The notes under the pieces: generated by a model
Database searches by the model: none
What the model saw: the letters and a program-made list of their open reading frames with translations, nothing else
What the model was told of the DNA's origin: nothing
Program-made: the position numbers and the translations under genes
Origin: Panicum virgatum
Lineage: Eukaryota; Streptophyta; Magnoliopsida; Poales; Poaceae
Reading direction: 5' to 3'
DNA length: 64,000 nt
Assembly (NCBI RefSeq): GCF_016808335.1
Contig: NC_053141.1
Span: forward strand, 3,609,326 to 3,673,325
Shown: positions 48,501-59,027 of the stretch, piece by piece
Layout of the letters: the number at the start of each line of letters is the position of its first letter
Position numbering within the stretch: position 1 is the stretch's first letter

Positions 48501-49177
48501 TGGCTGATTTGTCTAGAGTATGAGGCTATGAGCTCACACGAGCTAATTGTAAAGCTATGAATGTGGCATCAGTTAACTATTCTCAGGCCCCAAGCATCAG
48601 TTAACTATTCATATGAAGAGTCTATTGTTCAAGATAGTGAGGTCTCAGGTCTTGTTAGTTTCATACTGGCTGATTTCAAAATAAGTTGTAACTGACAATG
48701 AGATGCAAATGTAACTAGTGCAATTTGTTTTTGCTTACGAATAAACTTGTTTAAATGAGATGGCATGCCACTCTATTTTATTACCCATGTGTGACAACCA
48801 TGGTTCATTGTATTAACTTAAAATTGTTCAATGCAGATGAACCTGTACAACATGAAGAGAAGCGACTAGCCACTTGGGGCACTGATGTGCCTCAGGATCT
48901 TGTTCTTGATAAGAAGCTGCTTGAGGAATCTCTAAAGAAGGTTAGCATCTAACATCTGATTTTGTGTGTTTTCTCTTACTTCGTTATTCCCCCCTAGTGT
49001 AGATGCTGAAGCTTGTTTTTGATTTTGTAGGAGAATGCAAGGAGGAAAGAGGAGAAGGATGAAAGGAAGAGGAAGTATAACGTGAAGTGGAATGATGAGG
49101 TTACTGCGGAAGACATGGAGGCCTACCGAATGAAGAGGATTCACCATGACGATCCTATGAGAGATTTTCTCAGCTAA
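45514..49177 (+). CDS. SLU7: Pre-mRNA splicing factor SLU7
   Basis: Exons 45514-45529, 45820-45983, 46089-46201, 46410-46820, 46939-47074, 47184-47483, 48047-48263, 48837-48940 and 49031-49177 join in frame to 535 residues, the usual plant SLU7 length. A CCHC zinc knuckle (C96, C99, H104, C109) follows the conserved PKWYDRG-like region ([20 protein letters not shown]). The acidic/Lys-rich middle, [13 protein letters not shown] and the C-terminal DDPMRDFLS are family hallmarks. SLU7 works in the second splicing step, helping choose the 3' splice site. The first exon is only 16 nt and the start ATG is the first in the leader. Confidence 0.93.
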
Positions 49178-50581
49178 GCGTGAAAACCTACACCCTGCTG
49201 TATCGTGTGTCGGTAGCACCCTGGCTTGCAGAAACGTTGTCATGTAATCTGGCTATGCCTTTCCCTAACCAGGGTGTGGCGCTGTAACATAGAATGTAAT
49301 CTGGCTATGCCTTTTTATGACCTTCGTGTCAAAAATGTATAATGCTATAATATCCGATGTCAGAATCATTGTTTCAGTAATGCCAGTATCTGTTATAGTG
49401 ATGTGAACAAATGTATTGCCTATTTGTGAGCTGCTGAAAATTGGGAGTCCACGAGGACCAGCGGATGTACATAGCTCATGACTCAATGAGTAGGTGTTGC
49501 ATTGTCTCCAGCTGTGGAAGTGTAACTACGAATCCTTGTAGAATTGTTTTAGTTGTGGCACTGAGTGACGCGATATTTTGATAGAATTTTTTGCTTTAGC
49601 TATTCTATTTTAGTGATGAAGCAACACCATGAGTGCGCATGCCTGAGAATCTACCATGAGTTAGTTTGTGCCCATGGAGCTAGAGCAGAGCATCAGAAAC
49701 TGTTGGCTTCCTTGGCTACAGAGGCTAAAGAAGCGTATGAAGAAGCTCATGAGACCAGCTGAAACCATTGCATCTTGATATCACATCTTTTCTTTCTCAT
49801 TTTTCTGTGTTTCCTGGTGATGAACATCCAACAAATGTGTACTTCAGAACACGAAGAAAGCTAACCTCACAAGTCGCAACCAAAGACAACATGATCATCT
49901 GGCCCCCAAATCGTTTTTTTCTTCTTCTTCCAAACCGCAAATCCAAACTCTACTAGCCACCAACACAATCAATCAATCAATAATCCCCTACGCTATGCTA
50001 ATTTGGTACTATGATGGCGAGCAAATGAAATGTCATAGGCCACCGTACCTCCCCGTCCCCTGTCCCCTTCACCAATCACCACCCCGAGGCCCGAGCACGC
50101 GGCCGCCACTACCGCCACGGCCTCCTGCCGCCCCAAGGCGGAGCACCGCAACGTTTGGTACGTAGAACATCCTGAGCGGCTTCGATTCGACACGGAGCTG
50201 CTTCCAAGACGGTGGGCTGGTGGAGGTGCCGCCAACGAGGATTTGATGTGCGCAGCGGGAGCTACCCCCTTCACGGATGCCCAGGATCGACTACGTTGCT
50301 TTAAGATTCGTGAAGCAAAGCAAAGCATACTTTCGCCTGTGTCACCATGACATTTAAGGTCAATCTCCGTGGGAACCCCATAGCGTGTCATAGACATTAA
50401 TTTTGCTGACATGGCAGTTTCATTATGAAGAGAGAGGAGTGGGAGCGTCACATGACACTCCTCCGGCTCGATTACCTAGTTTATTTTTTAGATAATTGTG
50501 TCGATGATACTCCACTGAGACTAATTTAAGAGCTAAAGTTAGCTCACGTAGATGTGATTACCAGTCCCAGTCCCTCCCTCC
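49178..50581. other. SLU7 3' flank and anonymous sequence
   Basis: The early part is the SLU7 3' UTR. It has a direct repeat of TGTAATCTGGCTATGCCTTT at about 49244 and 49294. The rest has no recognised gene. A GC-rich stretch at 50040-50290 gives a long minus-strand frame that I do not recognise. Confidence 0.5.
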
Positions 50582-51700
50582 GTTGACTAAAAAAACATGT
50601 AGAACTAGTGACCGACTCCAAAAAATGAACCCTAGGTACGCCAATGCATCCAACAAATTTATATTTTTAGCAAACTAACAGAAATTAATTTGGCCATACC
50701 CAATTGGTTTGGATTATCTTGAGTCAAGTGTAGCCAATAGCTTCAATCCATTAGGCTACATGAGAGAGTAATTGTATAAGATATACTAATATTCTTGTTA
50801 AGATAAACTCGACAGAATTGTTGTAGCAGGTTTGGCCTTTGGGATTGCAAGGTCACCGCATCATGTAGTCTTGTTCATTTTTGACCTCCACGAGGTTATG
50901 TTAATCAATCGGCAATGGCAAGATTAGTTGAGAATATACTGTTGAAAAATAATAATGCATACTTAAGGTTCCAGAAGCACTTGGAAATAGCAAGAGTGAG
51001 AGCATGACAAGATAGAAATTCTCTAAAAGAAATATTTAGCATAGTTGGATAAGAATGAGAAAATTCTAGAGTTACATATTTTGTAAAGAAGAGTGTGAAA
51101 GTTGTCATATTGCAACACCACAACACTCATGCCTATAAATAAATAGAGCTGCTCCTCTTCCCTCCTACCATACCATGACATAAAAGATCTCAAGTAGGAG
51201 GTAACATAGTATTCATGTAGTATAGTTGTATCATGACAGATTAGCCACATAAAGAGTTGTAATATCAAAATGGATGCTCTGTTTTTCTAGGTCGACTACT
51301 CTTTATCATGATATACGCTTGCTGTTACTCTACACTTGATTTAGTCAGTGTGTTAGATGAAAAATGAATCTCTGTGATCAGTTGGTTGATGTTAGCATAA
51401 ACATCCTTACGTTCAGTTCAATAAATTCACGAACCTTGATATCATACCCACTTCAATTGGAACCTTCCATCCTCTAATACGACCAAATTCTTTATTGTAA
51501 TTCTAGGGAGGCAACATGAATGAGAATGAAAAAACTGTCAAGCATGAGTAAAGTCCTCAACAGATGCAATCCTTCATCATTCGGAAGCAGTATAATAGGC
51601 AAACGACCATTAATGTCAGGCTTAGAGTCATGAACAATATTCTTCCTAACTAAAGGTAAAGAGTTTATGTACTCTAGAGGCTCGTACTTAAGAAGGTATG
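50582..51700. repeat. Duplicated block, copy 1
   Basis: Collinear with 53527-56604. Shared segments include 50640-51000 with 53585-53950, 51364-51480 with 55238-55350, and 51500-51690 with 55375-55465 plus 56487-56595. Relative to copy 2 it lacks about 1 kb (54290-55237) and the solo LTR. It holds minus-strand remnants of an unrecognised gene (YEPLEYINSLPLVRKNIV, about 51630-51690). Confidence 0.75.
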
Positions 51701-52470
51701 ATGATGAATCCACATCCCCCTCCCTCCTCATCTCCCCCAAACCGGCATCCCCATTCCAATTTTGAATTCAACCCCAATCCCCCACACCTCCACGCTGGCT
51801 CCTTACCTCACCAGCGAGGGCGGAGCGAGATCGAGGCGAGGAGGATTCGGCGAGCGAAGATAGAGGAGACCCTGACGATTGCGGTGTCGTCGCTGCGGCA
51901 GGCGATGTGGGTGGTGCTCAAGGTCCCCCACGGTCGTCGCGACATTGTCGTCCACACGGTGCGCGTGGACCACGCCTTGGCGATGCGGGAGCTCTGCATG
52001 TCTAGACTGCCGGGAGAGAGTGGAGGCCGAGGAACACGCACCGGCTCAGGAAGCTCTCCATCGCCGACGGGCTCCTCGCCATCGTGGGGGGTGCCATGCT
52101 CTTCGTTCCGATCGATAGGTCCACCGACCGGCCCATCCTCGCGCTGCTCCGCCGTTGCGCCCACCGCATTAAGAGGTGCACCGGCGAGGTGGTGGGATCT
52201 TCCAGCAGCCCGTGGAGCATCTCTGCGACGACATCCTCCATCACGTCAATGAATGACGCCAAATGCCCCACCACTGCAAGGCATTCTGGCTTTTGGAGAA
52301 TGCTCAGGACCTGCAAATGCGGATCACCAGGTTGAGGACTAGTGATTTTAGTTTGTCCCCTCACGACGAAGCTTAGTTCTCGCTTGATTGAAAGCACAGG
52401 CCCCCAACCAGCGCCCGCCGCATATATCATATACTTACATACTGTATCTAGCATTTTAGTGGTAGTGGTA
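51701..52470. other. GC-rich segment, possible gene remnant
   Basis: A GC-rich island in an AT-rich region with overlapping frames on both strands. One + frame (51698-52252) has an Arg-rich stretch followed by AMWVVLKVPHGRRDIVVHTV, but it matches no family I know. It may be the 5' part of a decayed gene. Confidence 0.3.
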
Positions 52471-52539
52471 GTATATCTAACTATTATTTCACTACAGAAG
52501 GTGTGGTAGATTTGGCCATTGGCCTATAATTGTCTCAAT

Positions 52540-52542
<3 letters not shown>

Positions 52543-52602
<60 letters not shown>
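52543..52602. repeat. (TA)n microsatellite
   Basis: About 30 uninterrupted TA units. Confidence 0.95.
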
Positions 52603-52605
<3 letters not shown>

Positions 52606-52884
52606 GGTGGTAATTGGTATAAAGGAACTTTATAGTATAATATACGGGATGCAACATTTGTTTGTTCTCTACGAGTGTTGTTTTTCTTTTCAATCATCTT
52701 TCATGTAAGTGATGATGTTCAGTTCAAGTTCTAATACAACATCTCTTGATTGTAATATATGTCTGCTCCTGCGGTCCTTCCTTTGTCATCTTCAATTCAG
52801 ACATTCATGCCATGGGTCATGGGTGCTTCCTTTTTTGCATTGCTGATGATTGCAGCAATAAGAAGGTTTTTATGCAACACCATC

Positions 52885-53012
52885 TTTCATCAGGTTGTAT
52901 GTATCAAAGATATAAAAAAGAACAACAAACATGGCAACACATCTGTAAAGTAGCAGAAATGGTCAAGAAACAGTTAAAATCATTTAGCAATCTTGGACAT
53001 CAACCACTTGGT
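52885..53012 (-). pseudogene. Fragment resembling the 3' end of the GTE gene
   Basis: This stretch aligns by eye with 24818-24953, the last-exon/3'-UTR boundary of the GTE gene. The shared backbone includes TATCAAAGA(C/T)AT, TGTAAAGTA, AAATGGTC and CATCAACCAC, in the same order. It looks like a decayed duplicate lacking the coding exons. Confidence 0.5.
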
Positions 53013-54569
53013 CTTTACGTACGATTTTCATATGGTTATAACTTTTCTAGAGAACTGCTTGCCAATGAAACTAGAAAAGACTTTGGCATATGAGTTAGCC
53101 TCGCTTAAGCTCTAGTAGTCTTGAGAGTACATCTTCATTTTCAATCCATCTTCCCTAGTTTAATCTTCTTTGCTACCAGGCTATCTTGAGTATATATATC
53201 TTCCCCGTCTTAATCTTCTTGGCTAGCACGCTATCGCCAAGGGGGTCTTCAGTTGATCCTCCAAGTAGCTCCACCATTCGGTGGTTTCATGCCAAGTCCT
53301 ACAAGTTCTATTGTTGAAAAAAAAAATTATTTCTCGTTAGCCAAATGCCCCTTGACAATAGCCGGCTAGCCAAGAAGATTAACAATTTACTGGCCTACTT
53401 AAACACATGTCCAATTTATTGGCCTCTAAACATGTAGAACGAGGCTTTGTAACAAAAACCTTTGTTAACCTCACGAGCCGTTAAGGGGGCTGTTATGAAA
53501 TGAATCAGGTGGGGGATTCTCTCCCCAAGTTGACCCTAAAAAAACATGTAAAACTAGTGATTGACCCCCAAGAAATGAACCCTGGGTATGCCAATGCATC
53601 CAACAAATTTATATTTTTGGCAAGTTAACAGAAATCAATTTCGCCACACCCAATTGGTTTGGATTATCTTGAGTCAAGTGTTACCAATAGCTTCAATCCA
53701 TTAGGCTACATGAGAGAGTAATTGTATAAGATCCACTAATATTCTTGTTAAGATAAACTCAGCAAAATTGTTGTAGCATGTTTGGCCTTCGGAATTGCAA
53801 GGTCACCGCATCATGTAGTCTTGTTCGTTTGGTTGACCTCCACGAGGTTATATTAATCAATCGTAATGGCAAGATTAGTTGAGAGTATACTGTTGAAAAA
53901 TAACAATGCATACTTAGGAAGATTTTGACAAGGTTCTACAAGAACTTGGAAACAACAAGAGTGAGAATTTGCATGCTTCATGGCAACATAGAGATTCTCT
54001 AGAATAATATATTTAGCATAGTTGGATAACAATGAGAAAATTTTAGAGTTAGATATATTTTGTAAATAAGAGTGTGAAAGTTGCAACAGGGCAACACCAC
54101 AACACCTAACACCCATGAGCACCTAAAAATAAATAGATGTGCTCCCCTCCCCTTTTGTCATACTATGGTATAAGAGGTCTCAAGTAGGGGGCGACATGGT
54201 ATCTAATGTAGTATAGTTGTATCATGATACCATGACACAAAATTATTGGAGTTAGTTACACAAACTGTTAATTGAAAATGTGAGAAATACCTCGAAACAT
54301 GTATGATAGTTCCTCAAAAATAATTGCACCAAAAGCATAGTAGGACCTACGAGAGACTGAACAAATTGTTTTTCTGTCCTCTTTTCGTTGCTGGAAATAG
54401 AGCAAAAGGAATAATTCATTATTTACCAATCAATCCAACTAACTTCCAGGACCTAACACTTTATAGCTTTTCAGGAATATCCCAAATTGAAAGAGAGAGT
54501 GGTACTAGTTATATCTCCCAACGTCCAACGACCATGACTAACATTACATTTAGAAGTAAAAGTGATAGT

Positions 54570-55345
54570 TCATGGAGTAACACAAATCCCACAAAAGTGC
54601 AACAATACCAACACACAACATCTGTTTGTGATAGTGCCCGAATAGCCAAACAACTCTGAACTGTCAGACAATCTCAAAACTAGAAATTCTGATGCCAAAT
54701 TCTGCGGAAAACGCTCTTCCAACTGAAACTTTCCAAGCTCATCCATGTTCCATAAGTTGTACTGTAGTGTACAAAGGAGTTTGGGATATGTAGCAAATAG
54801 CAAAAAATCAACGAACTTATCAGTCAAATTAAACTGGAGCTTGTGGCTTAAAACATTCTCGACAAAGCAGAGAAACTCTATTGGCTCATCCGAATAAAGC
54901 CTATGATCCAACCATTACTTCAAGTAAGCATTTCCCTGAGCTAGTCTCTTCCATTCTGATGCCCTCTTAGCAAACCTCGCATCTGGCAGCTTGATACACC
55001 GATCTATATATGGGAGTCGATACACTAGATCCTTAAAAGCAATAGTGCAAGGTGGCAAACTAACGATAAAATCTATCAGCCTTAGAGCAGGTCTCTTGTT
55101 CTCGAGAGGCCGAGAGGAAGGAAGAACACATTGTAAACTATCAGGTATTGATGGATAAGGTGCCAAAATATTATCAAACTTATGAAGAAGACGGGGACAA
55201 TGCTCTAGAATCTTAGATGTTTTCCCATAAGGATCAAAAATCTCTATGATCAGTTGGTTGATGTTAGCATAAACATCCTTGAGATTCAGTTCGGTAAATT
55301 CACGGACCTTGATATCATACCCCTTCAATTGAAACCTTCCATCCC
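54570..55345 (-). pseudogene. Unrecognised plant gene remnant
   Basis: Two successive minus-strand frames in the same phase (55328-54915 and 54911-54570) are separated by a TAA. They encode a soluble-looking protein segment (ELNLKDVYANINQLIIEIFD ... DHRLYSDEPIEFLCFVENV). An upstream piece in both duplicated blocks encodes YEPLEYINSL. I do not recognise the family. The stop, and loss of the middle part in block copy 1, suggest decay. Confidence 0.5.
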
Positions 55346-55465
55346 TGATATGATCAAATCATTTATTGCAATTCTAGGGAGCCTACATGAATGAAAATGA
55401 AAAAAACTAGCAAGCATGAGTAAAGTGCTCAACAGATGCAATCCTTCATCATCCGCAAGCATTAT

Positions 55466-56481
55466 TGTCGTGTTCTGAATCAACGTCTAGTAAATTGGTG
55501 CACGCGTCACTAGTTCGGGTGGTAATGCAAGGATGGGACACAAGATTTATACTAGTTCAGGCAGAATGTCCCTATGTCCAGTTTGAGCTCCCGTGTTCTT
55601 GCACTCAAGTTTGCAGTAGGGGTTACAAATGGGCGAGAGAGGGAACGGGGGTCCCAAGTCTCTGGATTGCGAGTGTGCGGGTGTGTGTGTGTTCGATCCC
55701 CCGGCACCCCCACGGGGTATGCCTCCTCCCTTTTATAGTTCAAGGGAAGAACGTTTACACTGAGGGAGGAAAAAGAGAAGCGTGGGGGTCGGGCAAATCC
55801 CGACCCCCGCCTATCGCTTATTTACTATCTATGGTCTATGGTGGGCCCTGCTGACCTATCTTGTCTAAGACAGTAGGGTGTCTGCCTCCCATACCGGCAC
55901 TATTCCTATCGTGGCTGTAAGGGAGGCGCGGGATTCGCGCTGCGGCTCATGTCGTCAACTATGAGGCGTGGCGGCCCGTCTCGTCCCGACAGCATATGTC
56001 ACTATGTCAACTGCTGATGATGTCAGCTGGAGCGGCCGAGCCATGTCTCTGCCCGGAGGAAGCGGACTGACTTGCCGCCCACTCCAGTCCGTACGGGGGC
56101 GTGGGGCGAGCACGTCATTGATTCCCTGGGGCCACGTCTGTCGACCGTTCTTTGATAGGGAGAACTCCTCCTTCTTCGAAGACTTGTCGTCATGGGTCGA
56201 GCGGGCCCCCTTTGGGGAGGATGGCGTCCACTTGCGGGGTCAGGCAAGGCGGAACTCCTCCACGGAGGTCGGGCGAGGCGAATCCCTTCCCGTGGAATCG
56301 GGGGTCGGGTGAGGCGGGACACTTTGGAGAGGCGCGGGCTATCTCCTTCATGCTGGGCCGCCCCAGACTGTTGGGCTTTGTCCCCGGCCAATTGTTCCCG
56401 CGCCCCTACCCGGTCTGCGACCCAGGTGGTTAGGCACTTCGACCGACGGGTTTGGGGAGCCTATTATTTTTACCCTCATCA
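55466..56481 (-). mobile_element. Solo LTR (1016 bp), TSD ATTAT
   Basis: TGTCGTGTTCTG...CCCTCATCA with perfect ATTAT duplications at 55461-55465 and 56482-56486. Block copy 1 shows the corresponding empty site near 51588. A CTATAAAA box on the - strand (55731-55738) gives the orientation. The copia/gypsy class cannot be told without internal sequence. Confidence 0.88.
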
Positions 56482-56604
56482 ATTATAGTAGGCAAATGAT
56501 CATTAATGTTAAGCTCAAAGCCATGAACGATGATTTTATTCCTAATTAAGATAAAGAGTTTATGTACTCTAATGGCTCGTAGTTAGGTAAACAGTTTATG
56601 TACT

Positions 56605-57825
56605 TGTTGTCGGTCGAAACCCACCGGCGAGCAGCGACAGGCAACACGAAGAGCCGGGAGGTCGCCGGGGCGCTGGCAGGCACTGCTCTCTCGTCGACGG
56701 CCCGCAATTCCGTCACGCGCCCGGAGATTCCGGAGAAAGTCGGGCGTGCCACCTGACCTATACCCGACCAGGAAGGTGTGAACGTGCTTGCAACGATTTG
56801 CCTGCATGCACAAACACGTGGAAACATAAGTCCGAGCCGTGGTCGGCTCCCTGGGACGACTCTTGCATCGGCTTTAAAGAGCCAATCGAGTCCCAGTGTC
56901 AGATTGGATCTGCATCTATCCGGATATTGATAAATAAAGCAAATAAGTGTAAAGCTGCTTCAATTAAATCTAACAAATCTAGTCCACGATGGTAAAAGCT
57001 TCACTGCTAGATCGGAACATCTTACACGTGATTGGGCCTAATGAACGTAAAAGATAACTAAACCATAACAAAAAACAGAGGCCTAAGAACTAGCAAAAGC
57101 CGATTCCCGGATCAATTCCTTGTTAAGACTAAAGCAAAGCATCTAACACGTCACCAGATCATCCAATCCGTTTGCAAGGCCTAACCTAGCAGATATTACG
57201 CCAACTCTCAAGAATAAGAGCAAACCATAACAGATTAGATCTACTAAACGGAAAAGAACCAGGATGTTGACTCTGTGCAACTAATTCTACGCAACAAGAA
57301 CTAGCATAAGATTGAAACACAAATGCACGAAAACAACATGATATTCGTAGATGATAAACGATAAAGCACAATAGATCTACTAAAAGCCATGCTACGAACA
57401 TTAGGATAACTAGCATTACTCGCCATAAAAAATGCTTCAGTACGAGTAATGCCAAGGTAAAAGCAAGAACAATGCTGCCCTGATCGCAAGAAGCGATTAG
57501 GGCAGCATGGCGCTTACTTGGATGAAACCCTAGAATTAGGGGTGGCGATGCGCCGAGAATTGTTGATTGCGAGACGTGATGACGTTCTTCTTTCATGAAT
57601 AACATAGAGTACATATTTATAGTTCGGAGACTTGGGAAACAATCTAACCCTATCTTGTCCCGATCGGACTCTATCTCTAACCTTGAACTAAATCTAAAGA
57701 TACATGGCCCATGTGGCCTAAATGCTCACGCAGGAGCCGATTTACAAGCCTTCTTAATCTTCTGCTTTAAAACCAACTTGCTTTCGGCCTATAAATTAAC
57801 CCTGTTAATTTATGGCGATAACACA
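56605..57825 (-). repeat. 3' LTR of the gypsy element
   Basis: Starts TGTTGTCGGTCG and ends GGCGATAACACA on the + strand. It is followed at once by TGCCCCCT, which on the - strand is a polypurine tract (AGGGGGCA). A TATA box for minus-strand transcription is at 57614-57621. The ends are inferred because the partner LTR is outside the window. Confidence 0.7.
57614..57621 (-). promoter_or_regulatory. LTR TATA box
   Basis: TATAAATA on the - strand inside the LTR. Confidence 0.45.
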
Positions 57826-58088
57826 TGCCCCCTGGTTTTGGCAATGATAATTCCAAAACCACTCCGTTGCTTCATCTTCCCATTAATGTTCATTAAAACA
57901 CACTGCAACCACCAAAGAAGACGCAATGTCTCTGCAACTGGCTCCTCGTAGAATGTGAAACTGCCGATCTGTCTTCCACCCTTTTACTATTTAATCTCAC
58001 CCCAAATCGGCTCTTCTTCACGGCAAACTCTTCTTCCTCCCAAGCCAAGTAGCACAGAAAAAACCCCAATCCTCCAGCACCAGTAGTC

Positions 58089-58634
58089 ATGGCGATATCT
58101 TCCTCCTCCGGCTCCAACTCCCTCGGAGACTCTTCCTCCTCCTCTTCTTCTTCCCTCTCCGCCTCCTCCATCGACTCTATCCCAGAGAGCCGAGAGCCGA
58201 CCCCCGAATGGGACCCGACGGAAGCGTACGAAGCTCTGGCTCCTCTGCATTGGGATGCAGGGGAGTTCGACTTCGGGGTCGTCTCTGAGGAGGATGAGCC
58301 CAAGACCGAGGGGGAGGACCTCCAGTTCCTGTTCCAGGAGGAACTGGAGAGCGTCAGCGATGACGCCTTCTCCTGGGATGGAGTCGACTCCTCTTCGGAA
58401 GAAGAGATCGACTCCTCCTCCGGCGACGACGAACCGATGGGCGGAAAGCCCTTTCGGTTCCTCGGGTCCTCCGAGGAGGACAGCGAGGAAGAGAAAGGCG
58501 GCGGCGGCGACGGCTGGAGCGACTTCGGGTCCGAAGGCGGCAGCAGCGCCTTCGGCAGCGACGACGACGACGACGACGACAGCGACGACGGCGGAGATGT
58601 GCCGACCCGGAGCCCCAAACACCGTAGGTACTAG
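58089..58634 (+). CDS. Acidic Ser/Asp/Glu-rich protein, antisense to the gypsy element
   Basis: A continuous 181-residue frame from ATG 58089 lies 264 bp past the LTR on the strand opposite to pol. The N-terminus is a Ser run, followed by a Glu/Asp-rich body with a DDDDDDD stretch and a basic tail (RSPKHRRY). A TATTTAAT motif near 57989 could be its TATA. No family recognised; low-complexity composition makes homology hard to judge. It may be an accessory protein of the element, a 5' exon of the PMD unit, or chance. A frame this long, with a promoter-like motif and the same orientation as the PMD gene, favours a real gene. Confidence 0.5.
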   Translation: MAISSSSGSNSLGDSSSSSSSSLSASSIDSIPESREPTPEWDPTEAYEALAPLHWDAGEFDFGVVSEEDEPKTEGEDLQFLFQEELESVSDDAFSWDGVDSSSEEEIDSSSGDDEPMGGKPFRFLGSSEEDSEEEKGGGGDGWSDFGSEGGSSAFGSDDDDDDDSDDGGDVPTRSPKHRRY

Positions 58635-58813
58635 GCACCTACGAGCAGTAGAAGTAGTACTGTAGGAGTAGGATTGTAAAGCCGAAGGATTAATTCCTTT
58701 GTAAAATCGGCTTTCCTCTGTAAAAAAACCTTTCCTTTTAATGAAATCAATTTCCCTCAATTTTGTGTGTCTGATTTACTTTCCAAAAAGCCGATGGCAA
58801 CGCATCAGGCTTC

Positions 58814-58821
58814 TATAAATA
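58814..58821 (+). promoter_or_regulatory. TATA box of the antisense PMD gene
   Basis: TATAAATA on the + strand, about 210 bp before the ATG at 59028 and inside the retrotransposon. Confidence 0.5.
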
Positions 58822-59027
58822 TCCAAGAGCCGACGAAATTCAAACTAGAAGCAACCCGCATAAGAGTAGAGTATCACTTCCACCTTGAACCGAACTCGAA
58901 ACAAGCTCTCAAATCCGAGCGTAATTCGAAAACCCAGCTCTACAAATTCGAGCAAGAACTTCTCCAAGCATCCAAAATTCGAATAAGAACCCATAGCAAT
59001 TAAACCCTAAACCAACAGATCTGAACC

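Larger units (their letters stand above)
53527..56604. repeat. Duplicated block, copy 2
   Basis: The longer copy of the block at 50582-51700. It contains the minus-strand gene remnant 54570-55345 and is interrupted by the solo LTR 55466-56481. It ends where the gypsy element begins at 56605. Confidence 0.75.

Noticed and set aside
49993..50451. 152-codon minus-strand frame
   Set aside because: Unusual composition, no recognised motif and no splice context; may be a repeat.
57893..58760. Minus-strand frames of about 250 codons opposite the acidic protein
   Set aside because: They mirror the Ser/Asp repeats of the plus-strand frame and give Ser/Arg/Val low-complexity peptides. The plus frame has the better start and promoter context.
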